Positions 37,307 through 45,528 of a stretch of DNA of 64,000 nt are shown in pieces; position 1 is the stretch's first letter; each line of letters opens with the position of its first letter. Both the position numbers and the translations under genes were made by a program. Source of the DNA: Hirschia litorea (GTDB lineage Bacteria; Pseudomonadota; Alphaproteobacteria; Caulobacterales; Hyphomonadaceae); NCBI RefSeq assembly GCF_042665075.1, contig NZ_JBHTBR010000005.1, forward strand, positions 558,001-622,000. The letters run 5' to 3'. The notes beneath the pieces were generated by a model, which was given only the letters and a program-made list of their open reading frames with translations, did no database searches and was not told the DNA's origin.

Positions 37307-37717
37307 ATGCGACATAATTTGAAACGATTGAGCGGTGGCCGCTTTATCTTCGGAATAGGCACTGTTTTGGTAAGTGTTGCGATGCTTGGCGCATGTGCAA
37401 CACAGCAACCATCAAGCTCGCATGAAGCGCACTCAACGCAGGATGCCACCACACACAGCTCAGAAGGGCAGCAGTCTGCGACCTCTCCCGAAGCAGGCAC
37501 AGAGCAGAACACCGTAAATGGCACACAAAAAGATACATGTGGCGCTGACCCACTAAAAATGCTTATCGGCAAAAGTATCGCTGCCGTCACAATGCCAGCA
37601 AGCCAGAATGTACGTGTGATTGGAGTGAACACCCCCGTTACACGTGATTTTCGTCCTGACCGCATCAATATCGAAATTGATGAAACAGCGATTATCACAA
37701 AAGTCTATTGTGGCTGA
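37307..37717 (+). CDS. Lipoprotein with I78-type peptidase inhibitor domain
   Basis: 136 residues. Signal peptide with lipobox LGAC at about residues 27-30, a Ser/Thr/Gln/Glu-rich linker (about 35-73), then a 60-residue domain like the I78 protease inhibitors: CGADPLKMLIGKSIAAV, RVIGVNTPVTRDFRPDRINI and the final VYCG. I78 proteins inhibit subtilisin- and trypsin-like proteases, and this genome region encodes several such proteases. It lies inside the infC-rpmI interval, where no gene is usual. Confidence 0.8.
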   Translation: MRHNLKRLSGGRFIFGIGTVLVSVAMLGACATQQPSSSHEAHSTQDATTHSSEGQQSATSPEAGTEQNTVNGTQKDTCGADPLKMLIGKSIAAVTMPASQNVRVIGVNTPVTRDFRPDRINIEIDETAIITKVYCG

Positions 37718-37831
37718 ACCAGCGTTTTAATCTGACGCGAAAACCTGTCTCTACATGACACTCAAACGCCGCTCATCACTGTTTTGCGTGGTTTTTTGAC
37801 CGCCCAAACACAAAAATTGCATTTATTTCAG

Positions 37832-37848
37832 TCGATAAAATCTATCGA
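37832..37848. repeat. Inverted repeat TCGATA-N5-TATCGA
   Basis: Perfect 6-bp arms around AAATC, about 250 bp upstream of the 38096 gene. Could be an operator; no factor recognised. Confidence 0.4.
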
Positions 37849-37934
37849 ACGAACCAAGTTTGCATCACTAAAGTGACGAAAAACGTCCGTATTCCCTCAT
37901 TTTTAGGTCAATTTGTGCCAAATTAAGACATTGG

Positions 37935-37949
37935 TTAACAAGAGATTAA
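37935..37949. promoter_or_regulatory. CtrA-like box TTAA-N7-TTAA
   Basis: Exact match to the full CtrA consensus spacing (TTAA 37935-37938, TTAA 37946-37949), about 147 bp before the start of the 38096 gene. Chance occurrence is roughly one per window at even base composition, so position rather than sequence supports it. Confidence 0.4.
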
Positions 37950-38095
37950 TTTTTTCTGAAAAAAAATAATTTAAAGCTGGATCAGTTCTTGCAACGCTGT
38001 TATGCAAATATGAACCCCTCATTTTTTCAGACCTAGCTACTCAAAAATGCATTAGTCAGAATGAATAGAGAATAAAGACCCAGGAAACGTCCACT

Positions 38096-38704
38096 ATGCT
38101 GAAGAACCTTAAAACTGTCGCCGTATCAATGCTTGCTGCTGGATTTGCTACTTTAGGCATGTCCAACCAAACAGCCCAAGCAAACGATGTGCAGGACTTT
38201 TTATCAGGATTTGATTTTGAAACAGGTCGCGTATTAATCGTGGCACCCGAAGGTGTTCGTCCATCTTCTGATTGGTCTATCCGCTTCAGCGCCGACTTTG
38301 GAACTCGCAAAGCAAACTCATCACCTATTATGATTGATTATGCCTCAGCGAACGCCGCGTCACAGGCACTACCAGTAAGCGTTTCACAAGAAAACGCATT
38401 CATGCTCGCTGTACAACCAGCCCTGAGTTCTGAAGCCGCTCAGACTCGCTCTGACTTTGTGAACCTGTCCCAAATGGACGGCGCAGACCAATTGGATATT
38501 AACATGCAATTGGGCGCTAGCTTCAAAATTGATGGTGAAAAACAAGCCAGTGTTTGTGCAAAGACCAAAGTGCCTACTCCTGTAGACGTTTGGATCAAGC
38601 CTTCAGAAAATGCAGATTGGCAGCGTTTGTCTGACATGGAAAACCTTTGGAAATTTGGTTTCTTCCTACGTTCAGCAATCAACTCAGCTTGCCCAACAAT
38701 TTAA
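38096..38704 (+). CDS. Hypothetical secreted protein, 202 aa
   Basis: No family recognised. A Sec signal peptide (hydrophobic residues 8-22, cleavage likely after AQA at about 27-29) precedes a polar, predominantly beta-looking domain: GFDFETGRVLIVAPEGVRP, DWSIRFSADFGTRK, DQLDINMQLGASFKI. Two Cys occur near the C-terminus (SVCAKT and SACPTI), possibly a disulfide. It has its own promoter region and terminator, although it sits inside the infC-rpmI interval. Confidence 0.75.
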   Translation: MLKNLKTVAVSMLAAGFATLGMSNQTAQANDVQDFLSGFDFETGRVLIVAPEGVRPSSDWSIRFSADFGTRKANSSPIMIDYASANAASQALPVSVSQENAFMLAVQPALSSEAAQTRSDFVNLSQMDGADQLDINMQLGASFKIDGEKQASVCAKTKVPTPVDVWIKPSENADWQRLSDMENLWKFGFFLRSAINSACPTI

Positions 38705-38731
38705 ACTAAGAAGACGATAAATATACGACCT

Positions 38732-38762
38732 AAGGCGATTGATTATTCAGTCGCCTTTTTTA
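38732..38762 (+). terminator. Rho-independent terminator
   Basis: AAGGCGATTGA pairs with TCAGTCGCCTT (one wobble) around a short loop and is followed by a T run. It separates the 38096 gene from rpmI. Confidence 0.88.
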
Positions 38763-38829
38763 TGCGTAGAGCACTCTTAAATCACGTCGCCTAAACAGCT
38801 AAATATTACGCGGATGTGATTCTTTTCGC

Positions 38830-38857
38830 TTGATTATTTCCTCCGTCTGCGTATAAG
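38830..38857 (+). promoter_or_regulatory. Sigma-70-like promoter of rpmI-rplT
   Basis: TTGATT (38830-38835), 16-bp spacer, TATAAG (38852-38857). Downstream of the preceding terminator and about 100 bp before rpmI, leaving a leader in which AATAGG (38883-38888) can pair with CCTATT (38942-38947) next to the ribosome site. Confidence 0.55.
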
Positions 38858-38958
38858 TCCGCCTTCGCGTACTAGCTGGGCCAATAGGCATGCCTTGTTA
38901 GTCAGAACTCAAGTCCATGTGAGATGTAAATTTCACGCAGACCTATTAGGAGATGAAA

Positions 38959-39159
38959 ATGCCAAAGTTGAAAACTAAAAGCGGTGTAAAAAAGCGCTTT
39001 AAATTGACTGCAACAGGTAAAGTAAAATCAGGCCAAGCTGGTAAGCGTCACGGCATGATCAAGCGTACACCTAAGCAAATCCGTCAACTTCGCGGAACAA
39101 CTGTCATGGCGTCAAACGAAGCACGTAAAGTGAAGGCATTCCTTCCATACGGCCTCTAA
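38959..39159 (+). CDS. rpmI: 50S ribosomal protein L35
   Basis: Basic 66-residue protein: MPKLKTKSGVKKRFKLTATGKVK at the start and the RKVKAFLPYGL end typical of L35. AGGAG at 38948-38952 fixes the start at ATG 38959; the ATG at 38953 would touch that site. It precedes rplT by 46 bp as usual, but is 1.7 kb away from infC. Confidence 0.96.
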   Translation: MPKLKTKSGVKKRFKLTATGKVKSGQAGKRHGMIKRTPKQIRQLRGTTVMASNEARKVKAFLPYGL

Positions 39160-39205
39160 GCCTTTTGCATCAATTATAATTACACCGAATTTTTAGGAGA
39201 AGCCC

Positions 39206-39568
39206 ATGGCACGCGCACGCGGTAAAGTCCCAGCACATGCTCGCCACAAAAAAGTACTTAAAGCTGCAAAAGGTTATTACGGTCGCCGTAAATCCACCTT
39301 CCGTACAGCTCAATCTGCCGTAATGAAGGCAGGCCAATACGCTTATGTTGGCCGTAAAGTTAAAAAGCGTGCTTTCCGTTCGCTTTGGATCCAGCGTATC
39401 AACGCTGCTGTTCGTGAAATCGACCCGAACACAAACTACTCAACTTTCATCAACGGTATCACAAAAGCTGGTATCCAGATTGACCGTAAAGTTCTTTCTG
39501 ACCTTGCAATCAAAGAGCCTGCAGCATTCAAAGCAGTCTTCGACAAAGCAATGGCAGCTATCGCTTAA
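39206..39568 (+). CDS. rplT: 50S ribosomal protein L20
   Basis: 120-residue L20 with the highly basic N-terminal half (ARARGKVPAHARHKKVLKAA, then YYGRRKSTFRTA) and the globular C-terminus (WIQRINAAVREID, SDLAIKEPAAF). AGGAG precedes the ATG. L20 is both an assembly protein and, in other bacteria, a translational repressor of its own operon. Confidence 0.97.
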   Translation: MARARGKVPAHARHKKVLKAAKGYYGRRKSTFRTAQSAVMKAGQYAYVGRKVKKRAFRSLWIQRINAAVREIDPNTNYSTFINGITKAGIQIDRKVLSDLAIKEPAAFKAVFDKAMAAIA

Positions 39569-39594
39569 TTAGCGACACATTGAAGAATTCAAAG

Positions 39595-39625
39595 AACGCG
39601 CTAGTCTTTTGATTGGCGCGTTTTC
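39595..39625 (+). terminator. Terminator after rplT
   Basis: AACGCGCTAGTC pairs with GATTGGCGCGTT (two wobbles) around TTTT and ends in TTTT. It closes the rpmI-rplT unit. Confidence 0.85.
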
Positions 39626-39667
39626 CGTTTTAGAGAATCCATATACTGATAACTTTACAGCTCTCAT

Positions 39668-40168
39668 GTGGATTATTTTGAATTGACTAACAACTACACA
39701 CAAGCGTGTCTTGACCTTCCAAATTTCCCCGCAGACGTAATGGATATTTGGTTACGTTCTGAGATTGAGAAAAAAGGGTGGCCTCCATCTCCTCTGAATG
39801 ACTGGAAATATCTTCAAAAAAAAATCAAAAGCATTCAGTACCTACAAAATTTGAGATGGAACCTTCAAGAAATAGAGCTACTCGACATTAACATAATGCA
39901 AGAGGACGTCGAAACCATACAGTTAGTGTTGGGGAACGGTTATGGCTCCAAACACAGGATCGATTCAGTCCTTCAATATTTTGAAACAAAACCAATTTTT
40001 CCCAAACCAATCATTCTTGAGAAAATAACCGACGGCTACAGTTTGTTAGACGGAAATCATCGCTTCGCAGCATTCCTGATTGCCATAAAAAACAACAAAC
40101 ATACCAATAAGTTCGTACAAGTTTCTTTAAAACAACCCGCGTGGATTGCAACCAAGATGGATGCTTAA
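39668..40168 (+). CDS. ParB-like fold protein (putative), AT-rich
   Basis: 166 residues from GTG 39668. The C-terminal half shows a ParB/sulfiredoxin-type motif: PKPIILEKITDGYSLLDGNHRFAAFLIA, where G-N-H-R matches the GxxR box of ParB-like NTP-binding domains. The N-terminal half is helical (LRSEIEKKGWPP) and unfamiliar. No helix-turn-helix is visible, so it is not a partition ParB. Base composition is more A/T-rich than its neighbours and the ribosome site is poor, which suggests recent acquisition. Confidence 0.6.
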   Translation: MDYFELTNNYTQACLDLPNFPADVMDIWLRSEIEKKGWPPSPLNDWKYLQKKIKSIQYLQNLRWNLQEIELLDINIMQEDVETIQLVLGNGYGSKHRIDSVLQYFETKPIFPKPIILEKITDGYSLLDGNHRFAAFLIAIKNNKHTNKFVQVSLKQPAWIATKMDA

Positions 40169-40177
40169 GTTCATTTT

Positions 40178-40840
40178 CTACCCCCCCTTCACCCCCTCAA
40201 CACCATTAAGTGTAAGGCCATATATCCCCTTCTCTACGCGCTCAAACCAGCCATAATGGTCATCCGCCATTAAGCGCGTTGCGCGCTCAACGCCTGTGGC
40301 TTTGGCGACGACTGCGCCTTTGCTTGGGCCTTCGGCTTGTAAAAATTTTGCGCACAAGATTGCATCTTGGCGATAGGCTGTGATCAGCCCTACCCGCGTC
40401 TGCCCGCCTTGATTGGGATCACCCACACGCCGCGCGAATTCTTTAAGTAATCGCCCCTGCCTCACTTTGGATTTTCGTGGTTGATAGGGCGCAGGATCAC
40501 AATGCACTTCAACGAGTTCATCTTTTAGACGCACCGTCACCAACCCGAGTCCCAAACGCCGACATAATGACAAATGCCCCTTCATCGCTGTTTGAAATGC
40601 TTTGCCGCTCCCGCGCGGTATCACCAAATACACATCATCGCTTATTGCTTGTCGCGCCACGCCTTGATGCAAGAGTGCGAGATTAAAGTTTAGTTTCAAC
40701 TCTACCAAAACAGGCGGCTCTTCCCCGCGAATTGCCACAACATCCACCGCGCCAATCTCGGCTTTCACCTCATATCCTTGCCCTTCAAGAAAAGATTTGA
40801 TCGGCAGATAAAGGTCAGTTTCTTTGGGCTTTTGCGGCAT
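40178..40840 (-). CDS. DUF2161 PD-(D/E)XK-type protein
   Basis: 220 residues. The N-terminal EADLYxPIKxFL-like start (ETDLYLPIKSFLEGQGYEVK) and the nuclease-like core AVDVVAIRG...VLVELKLNF (Asp, then Glu-x-Lys) match DUF2161, a putative PD-(D/E)XK phosphodiesterase family common in Alphaproteobacteria. The C-terminal third (ATGVERATRLMADDHYGWFERV) resembles a winged-helix. Function unknown. It lies antisense between rplT and pheS. Confidence 0.85.
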   Translation of the reverse strand: MPQKPKETDLYLPIKSFLEGQGYEVKAEIGAVDVVAIRGEEPPVLVELKLNFNLALLHQGVARQAISDDVYLVIPRGSGKAFQTAMKGHLSLCRRLGLGLVTVRLKDELVEVHCDPAPYQPRKSKVRQGRLLKEFARRVGDPNQGGQTRVGLITAYRQDAILCAKFLQAEGPSKGAVVAKATGVERATRLMADDHYGWFERVEKGIYGLTLNGVEGVKGG

Positions 40841-41004
40841 TAAATCTCATTCTCCCACATGTTTAAAACGAGTATGTTTCTCAGTTATCAGGAATTTCTT
40901 TAAGCATAAGCTTCACGCCCAACAAATAATCCGCTAATCCACAAGCCAACATGTTCTTAGAGCTATTTGCTCTATCTTTAATCCGACTATGAGGTGCCTG
41001 CCCG

Positions 41005-42090
41005 ATGACGGCCACGCTCGACAATCTCGACGCTCTTGAAACTGAAATCTCAGCCGCAATCAACGCGACTGCCAACGAAGCTGCACTTGAAGAATTGCGC
41101 GTTGCAGAACTTGGCAAGAAAGGCCGTGTATCCTTATTGATGCGCGAGCTTGGAAAGATGAGCCCTGAAGAGCGCCAAGTCGCTGGCCCGAAGTTAAATG
41201 GTTTAAAAACGCGTCTGGGTGATCTCATCACGTCTCGCAAAGAGATTCTGGAAACAGAAGCGCTAAATGCGCAACTCGCCGCTGAAACGCTAGATATGTC
41301 CCTACCGCCTCGTCCTGAACCCGTTGGCGCACTTCACCCTGTCATGCAGGTATTTGAAGAAGTTGCTGCGATTTTTGGCGATATGGGTTTTGCTGTCGCT
41401 GAAGGGCCAGACATTGAGGATGACTTCCACAATTTCACAGCGCTAAACTTCCCTGAAGGTCATCCGGCCCGCGAAGATCATGATACATTCTTCATGGCAC
41501 CAGATAGCGATGGCAATCGCAAAGTCCTTCGTACACACACATCACCCGTACAAATCCGGACAATGATGAGCCAAAAGCCACCTATCCGCGTGATTATTCC
41601 GGGCCGCGTATACCGCAAAGACTGGGATGCAACACACACACCAATGTTCCACCAAGTGGAAGGTCTTGTTATCGACAAGACCACAAACATGGGTCACCTC
41701 AAACAATGTCTGACTGATTTCCTTGAAGCATTCTTTGAAGTGGACAATGCCGAAACGCGTTTCCGCCCACATTTTTTCCCATTCACCGAACCATCGGCTG
41801 AAATGGATGTGCGCTGTGATCGTTCTGGCGACAGTATCAAAGTCGGACAAGGTGATAGCTGGCTGGAAATTCTTGGCTCTGGCATGGTGCACCCGAATGT
41901 ATTGCGCAATTGCGGCCTCGACCCAGACGAATATCAGGGCTTTGCTTTTGGTATGGGTATCGACCGTTTGGCCATGCTTAAATACGGTATGCCAGACCTA
42001 CGTCCTTATTTTGAAGCAGATGCAGACTGGATTTCAAACTATGGCTTCAAGCCTTGGTTGTTGCCAACGCTAACGGGTGGCTTGAGCTAA
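41005..42090 (+). CDS. pheS: Phenylalanyl-tRNA synthetase alpha subunit
   Basis: Catalytic subunit of class II PheRS. N-terminal coiled-coil (about 1-85) for tRNA binding, then catalytic core with HPVMQVFEEVAAIFGDMGF, DTFFMAPDS, RTHTSPVQIRTM, motif 2 region YRKDWDATHTPMFHQVEGL, FTEPSAEMD and motif 3 GMGIDRLAMLKYG. 361 residues, normal. ATG 41005 follows GAGGTGC. It is separated from pheT by two small genes. Confidence 0.97.
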   Translation: MTATLDNLDALETEISAAINATANEAALEELRVAELGKKGRVSLLMRELGKMSPEERQVAGPKLNGLKTRLGDLITSRKEILETEALNAQLAAETLDMSLPPRPEPVGALHPVMQVFEEVAAIFGDMGFAVAEGPDIEDDFHNFTALNFPEGHPAREDHDTFFMAPDSDGNRKVLRTHTSPVQIRTMMSQKPPIRVIIPGRVYRKDWDATHTPMFHQVEGLVIDKTTNMGHLKQCLTDFLEAFFEVDNAETRFRPHFFPFTEPSAEMDVRCDRSGDSIKVGQGDSWLEILGSGMVHPNVLRNCGLDPDEYQGFAFGMGIDRLAMLKYGMPDLRPYFEADADWISNYGFKPWLLPTLTGGLS

Positions 42091-42105
42091 GCTTGGAGAA
42101 TTGGA

Positions 42106-42306
42106 ATGGCTAAAACAATCAGCTGCATTTTCTTCGCTCTTGGCTTTGTCTTGCTTCCATTTAGTTTTTTCCAAATTGATGAAGCAGGAAATGTCCGTTT
42201 CATTGTATTCACGTTGAACGATTTTGGTTTAGCCGTAGCATTAATTGCAATCGGATACATTCTAAAAAACCAAACCAAGCGAGCAGAAATCGAGCCGGAA
42301 AAATGA
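42106..42306 (+). CDS. Small membrane protein, 66 aa
   Basis: No family recognised. Two hydrophobic segments (about 4-22 and 38-53) joined by a short polar loop, and a charged tail (NQTKRAEIEPEK). GGAG precedes the ATG by seven bases. It follows pheS by 15 bp and overlaps the next gene (ATGA), so it is co-transcribed with pheS. Confidence 0.7.
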   Translation: MAKTISCIFFALGFVLLPFSFFQIDEAGNVRFIVFTLNDFGLAVALIAIGYILKNQTKRAEIEPEK

Positions 42307-42863
42307 GTAAAGAATCATTCTCAGCTATGGAAGTTGTCATCGCCGTGGGTGCGTTGGTAACGTCTGCTGCGGCTGTCTACATTGCTTGGGACCAAGCCAA
42401 GACCATGCACATAGAGCAACATGCCTCTGTGTTCCCTGCAATTCAGATTGATCCGGTGAACACACACGAAAACGGGCATGGACTACAACTTGGCTGGACC
42501 GTTGAAAACGCGGGTGTCGGCCCTGCCTTCATCCACTCAGCGCGCCTCTATCAAGGTGATACCGCTCTAACTGGGTATGAAGAGCTAAACGCGCTCCTAC
42601 CAAGTGGTGTGGACATACAGTTCAAACAACTAACAGGCCGCGTGCTCGCCCCGGGCGTAGGCAAAGATGCCCTCACCCTCTCATGGCGCTCGCTTGTATT
42701 GCCACGTGAAACGATTGATCGCGCCTATGCCAGCACGGGTGATTGGGCGATGGAAGTTTGTTATTGCTCCACACTCGATCGATGCTGGACATCGCGCTCA
42801 GGACAACGCACACATCCTCAGCCGATCAATGAATGCCCTCAGTATAAAGATGGATTGTTCTAA
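42303..42863 (+). CDS. Membrane-anchored hypothetical protein, 186 aa
   Basis: No family recognised. One N-terminal membrane segment (about 9-29, VVIAVGALVTSAAAVYIAW) followed by a beta-rich domain (LQLGWTVENAGVGPAFIHSARLY, then LTLSWRSLVLPRETIDRA). Several Cys lie near the end (MEVCYCSTLDRCW, INECPQ). The topology puts the domain outside or inside depending on the N-terminal charge. Coupled to the preceding gene by ATGA; pheT follows after 53 bp. Confidence 0.7.
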   Translation: MSKESFSAMEVVIAVGALVTSAAAVYIAWDQAKTMHIEQHASVFPAIQIDPVNTHENGHGLQLGWTVENAGVGPAFIHSARLYQGDTALTGYEELNALLPSGVDIQFKQLTGRVLAPGVGKDALTLSWRSLVLPRETIDRAYASTGDWAMEVCYCSTLDRCWTSRSGQRTHPQPINECPQYKDGLF

Positions 42864-42916
42864 AGCTTCCATTCGCAACAATTTAAAGACTCCTCTACCT
42901 AGAAAAGACGAAACCG

Positions 42917-45328
42917 ATGAAATTTTCAGTATCTTGGCTTAAAGATTATCTCGACACAGACGCCGATCTAAATGGCATTGTCGAAGCCATGATCCTCGCG
43001 GGTCTGGAAGTTGAAGAAGTTGAAAACCCTGCCGAAAAGCTTGCCGCTTTCACAACTGCGAAAGTAAGCAAAGCCGAGCAACACCCAGACGCTGATAAAT
43101 TACGTGTGTGTACCGTTGAAACAAAAGACGGCACCAAGCAAATCGTATGCGGGGCTCCCAATGCGCGCACAGGCATAACAGCAGTTTACGCCCCTTTAGG
43201 CGCTTACATTCCCGGACTTGATTTTGCTTTGGATAAAAAGCCCCGTAAACTTCGCGGTGTTGAAAGTTCCGGCATGATGTGTTCCGCCACAGAGCTTGAA
43301 ATCGGTACGGAGAGTGATGGCATCATGGAAATCGAAGGCGATTTCCCAGTCGGTACACCTATCGCAGAAGTACTTGGATTAAACGATGCTGTCATCGATT
43401 TTGAAGTAACCCCCAATCGCCCAGACTGGCTTGGCGTCACAGGCATCGCACGTGACCTTGCAGCCGCAGGTCTAGGCAAGGTGAAAATTCCAGAAGTGCC
43501 AGAAGTTAAAGGCAGCTTCCCGTGTCCGATTAAAGTTACCTCAGAAGATACTCAAGCATGTCCTGTCTTCATGGGTCGCTTAATCAAAGGTGTAAAAAAC
43601 GGTCCATCGCCAGATTGGATGCAAGCGCGCCTTAAAGCTATTGGTATCAACCCTAAAAACATGCTGGTAGACGTCACCAACTATGTCTCATTTGACCGTT
43701 GCCGTCCGCTCCATGCCTATGATGCTGACAAACTCTCTGGAAACATCGTAGCACGCCTTGCTAAATCTGGTGAAAAACTCGAAGCATTAGATGAAAACAC
43801 CTATGAGCTAACCTCAGACATGTGCGTCATTGCAGATGATAATGGCCCTGTTGGTATTGGTGGTGTAATGGGCGGCGCAGGCACGGCGTCTTCTCCTGAT
43901 ACAGTCAATATTTTCCTTGAAGCTGCGATATTCGATCCTCTTCGTACAGCGCGTACTGGCCGCACAACCGGCATTGTGTCAGATGCGCGCTATCGCAATG
44001 AACGCGGGATTGATCCAAACTCATGCCGTGAGGGTCTCGACCTTGCCACACAACTCATCCTTGAAGCTTGTGGCGGGGAAGCATCCGACATTGCCATTGG
44101 CGGCGAAGAGCCTGCTGCACAAGCCCCCGTCGACTTCAAACCACGCGATATGAAACGCCTAACAGGTGTAGATATGAGCGCGCAGCGTATGAAAGATATT
44201 CTCGCAACGCTTGGTTTTGGTGTCGATGCTAAAGCAAAACTCGATGATGCCGTCTGGAAAATTACAGTTCCAGGTTTCCGTAGAGACGTTTTCCAATCTG
44301 CCGACATTGTCGAAGAACTTATTCGCATTGAAGGCTTCGATGCCCTTCCAACTGACAGCCTGCCACGTGAAGCTGGTGCCGCTAAACAAGTGGTCACACC
44401 GCTACAAAACCGTGTGCGTTCATCGCGTCGCGTGCTTGCTGCACGTGGTTTCCTTGAGGGCGTGAGCTGGTCATTCATGGACCGTGAAGTCGCTAAATCT
44501 TTTGGCGGCGGCGATAATGATGCACTCGTTGTCGATAACCCAATTGCCAATGATTTAAACTATATGCGCCCGTCCGCGTTGGCTAATCTTGCCCAAGCAA
44601 TTCAGCGCAATGTCGATCATGGTGCCGAGGAAGTTCGACTGTTTGAAGTTGGACCCGTTTATCTTGGTGATGGCCCCAAAGACCAACGTACCGCTGTAAC
44701 AGCACTTGTAAAACCTCGCCCTGCCCGTCATTGGTCAGGTGCAAACGAGCCTTATGATGTATTTGCGGCAAAAGCAGATTTATTCGCTGTTCTGACATCG
44801 CTTGATCAACCAGGTGAGCGTTTCCAAATCGGTGCACCAGTAGGCGACCACTGGCACCCAGGTAGATCAGCCAGCCTTCGCCTTGGTCCTAAAAATGTCA
44901 TCGGAACCTTTGGTCAGCTTCACCCTGCTGTTCTTAAGAAACTAGATGTCGATGGCCCCATGATCGGCTTTGAAATTTATCTTGAAGCATTACCTTTGGT
45001 AAAGTCTAAAGGTGGGAAAACCAAACAACGTCTTGAAAAAGCAGACTTCACCCCTATCCGGCGTGATTTTGCATTCCTTGCGGATGTGGACACGCCAGCA
45101 GGTGATATCGCTCGTATCGCCGGTGCAGCCGATAAAAAACTCATCACAGCATGCCGCGTGTTTGATGTTTATGAAGGCACAGGCATGCCCGAAGGTAAAA
45201 AATCGGTTGCAATCGAAGTCACCTTGCAGCCAAGAGATACTCAATTAAAAGACGCTGATATCGAAAGTGTTTCTAAGACAATTGTTGCCGCCGTGGCAAA
45301 AGGGACAAAAGCTGAATTAAGAAGCTAA
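42917..45328 (+). CDS. pheT: Phenylalanyl-tRNA synthetase beta subunit
   Basis: 803 residues in the usual order: N-terminal EMAP/tRNA-binding domain (KIVCGAPNART-like KQIVCGAPNARTG, about 70-80), B3/4 editing domain (SFDRCRPLHAYDADKL), B5 domain, a degenerate class II core, and the C-terminal FDX-ACB anticodon-binding domain (FTPIRRDFAFLADVD). Forms an alpha2-beta2 enzyme with PheS; edits mischarged Tyr-tRNA. Confidence 0.97.
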   Translation: MKFSVSWLKDYLDTDADLNGIVEAMILAGLEVEEVENPAEKLAAFTTAKVSKAEQHPDADKLRVCTVETKDGTKQIVCGAPNARTGITAVYAPLGAYIPGLDFALDKKPRKLRGVESSGMMCSATELEIGTESDGIMEIEGDFPVGTPIAEVLGLNDAVIDFEVTPNRPDWLGVTGIARDLAAAGLGKVKIPEVPEVKGSFPCPIKVTSEDTQACPVFMGRLIKGVKNGPSPDWMQARLKAIGINPKNMLVDVTNYVSFDRCRPLHAYDADKLSGNIVARLAKSGEKLEALDENTYELTSDMCVIADDNGPVGIGGVMGGAGTASSPDTVNIFLEAAIFDPLRTARTGRTTGIVSDARYRNERGIDPNSCREGLDLATQLILEACGGEASDIAIGGEEPAAQAPVDFKPRDMKRLTGVDMSAQRMKDILATLGFGVDAKAKLDDAVWKITVPGFRRDVFQSADIVEELIRIEGFDALPTDSLPREAGAAKQVVTPLQNRVRSSRRVLAARGFLEGVSWSFMDREVAKSFGGGDNDALVVDNPIANDLNYMRPSALANLAQAIQRNVDHGAEEVRLFEVGPVYLGDGPKDQRTAVTALVKPRPARHWSGANEPYDVFAAKADLFAVLTSLDQPGERFQIGAPVGDHWHPGRSASLRLGPKNVIGTFGQLHPAVLKKLDVDGPMIGFEIYLEALPLVKSKGGKTKQRLEKADFTPIRRDFAFLADVDTPAGDIARIAGAADKKLITACRVFDVYEGTGMPEGKKSVAIEVTLQPRDTQLKDADIESVSKTIVAAVAKGTKAELRS

Positions 45329-45370
45329 ATTTCTAATGTTTTCCTCATAAATGCGTCACCAATTTTTGCG

Positions 45371-45410
45371 AAGCTGTAAGCTGTATCATTCATTCGATCA
45401 CTTACAGCTT
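45371..45410. repeat. 10-bp inverted repeat between pheT and parA
   Basis: AAGCTGTAAG (45371-45380) and CTTACAGCTT (45401-45410) are perfect complements across 20 bases. TTTTGCGA flanks both arms as a direct repeat (45364-45371 and 45409-45416). It may be a weak terminator of pheT (only four T follow) or a binding site for the downstream ParA system. Confidence 0.6.
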
Positions 45411-45498
45411 TTGCGAGAAAAGTGCGCACAAAAATTTGCATTTCGGGCCTCTCTCTGATTATCGTGTCATTGGGGTTGGGAAGCGCGTAGATTTAGAA

Positions 45499-45519
45499 AA
45501 AAGCCAGAGATAGGCTTTT
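45499..45519 (+). promoter_or_regulatory. Hairpin abutting the parA ribosome site
   Basis: AAAAGCC (45499-45505) pairs with GGCTTTT (45513-45519) around a seven-base loop. The Shine-Dalgarno-like GGGGA starts at the next base (45520) and the ATG is at 45529. It could modulate translation or act as a short attenuator. Confidence 0.4.
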
Positions 45520-45528
45520 GGGGAAATT

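Larger units (their letters stand above)
37718..38095. other. 378-bp AT-rich intergenic region
   Basis: No gene seen. It contains an inverted repeat TCGATA-N5-TATCGA (37832-37848), a CtrA-like TTAA-N7-TTAA (37935-37949) and A/T-rich tracts. It is the probable promoter region of the secreted-protein gene at 38096. Confidence 0.6.
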
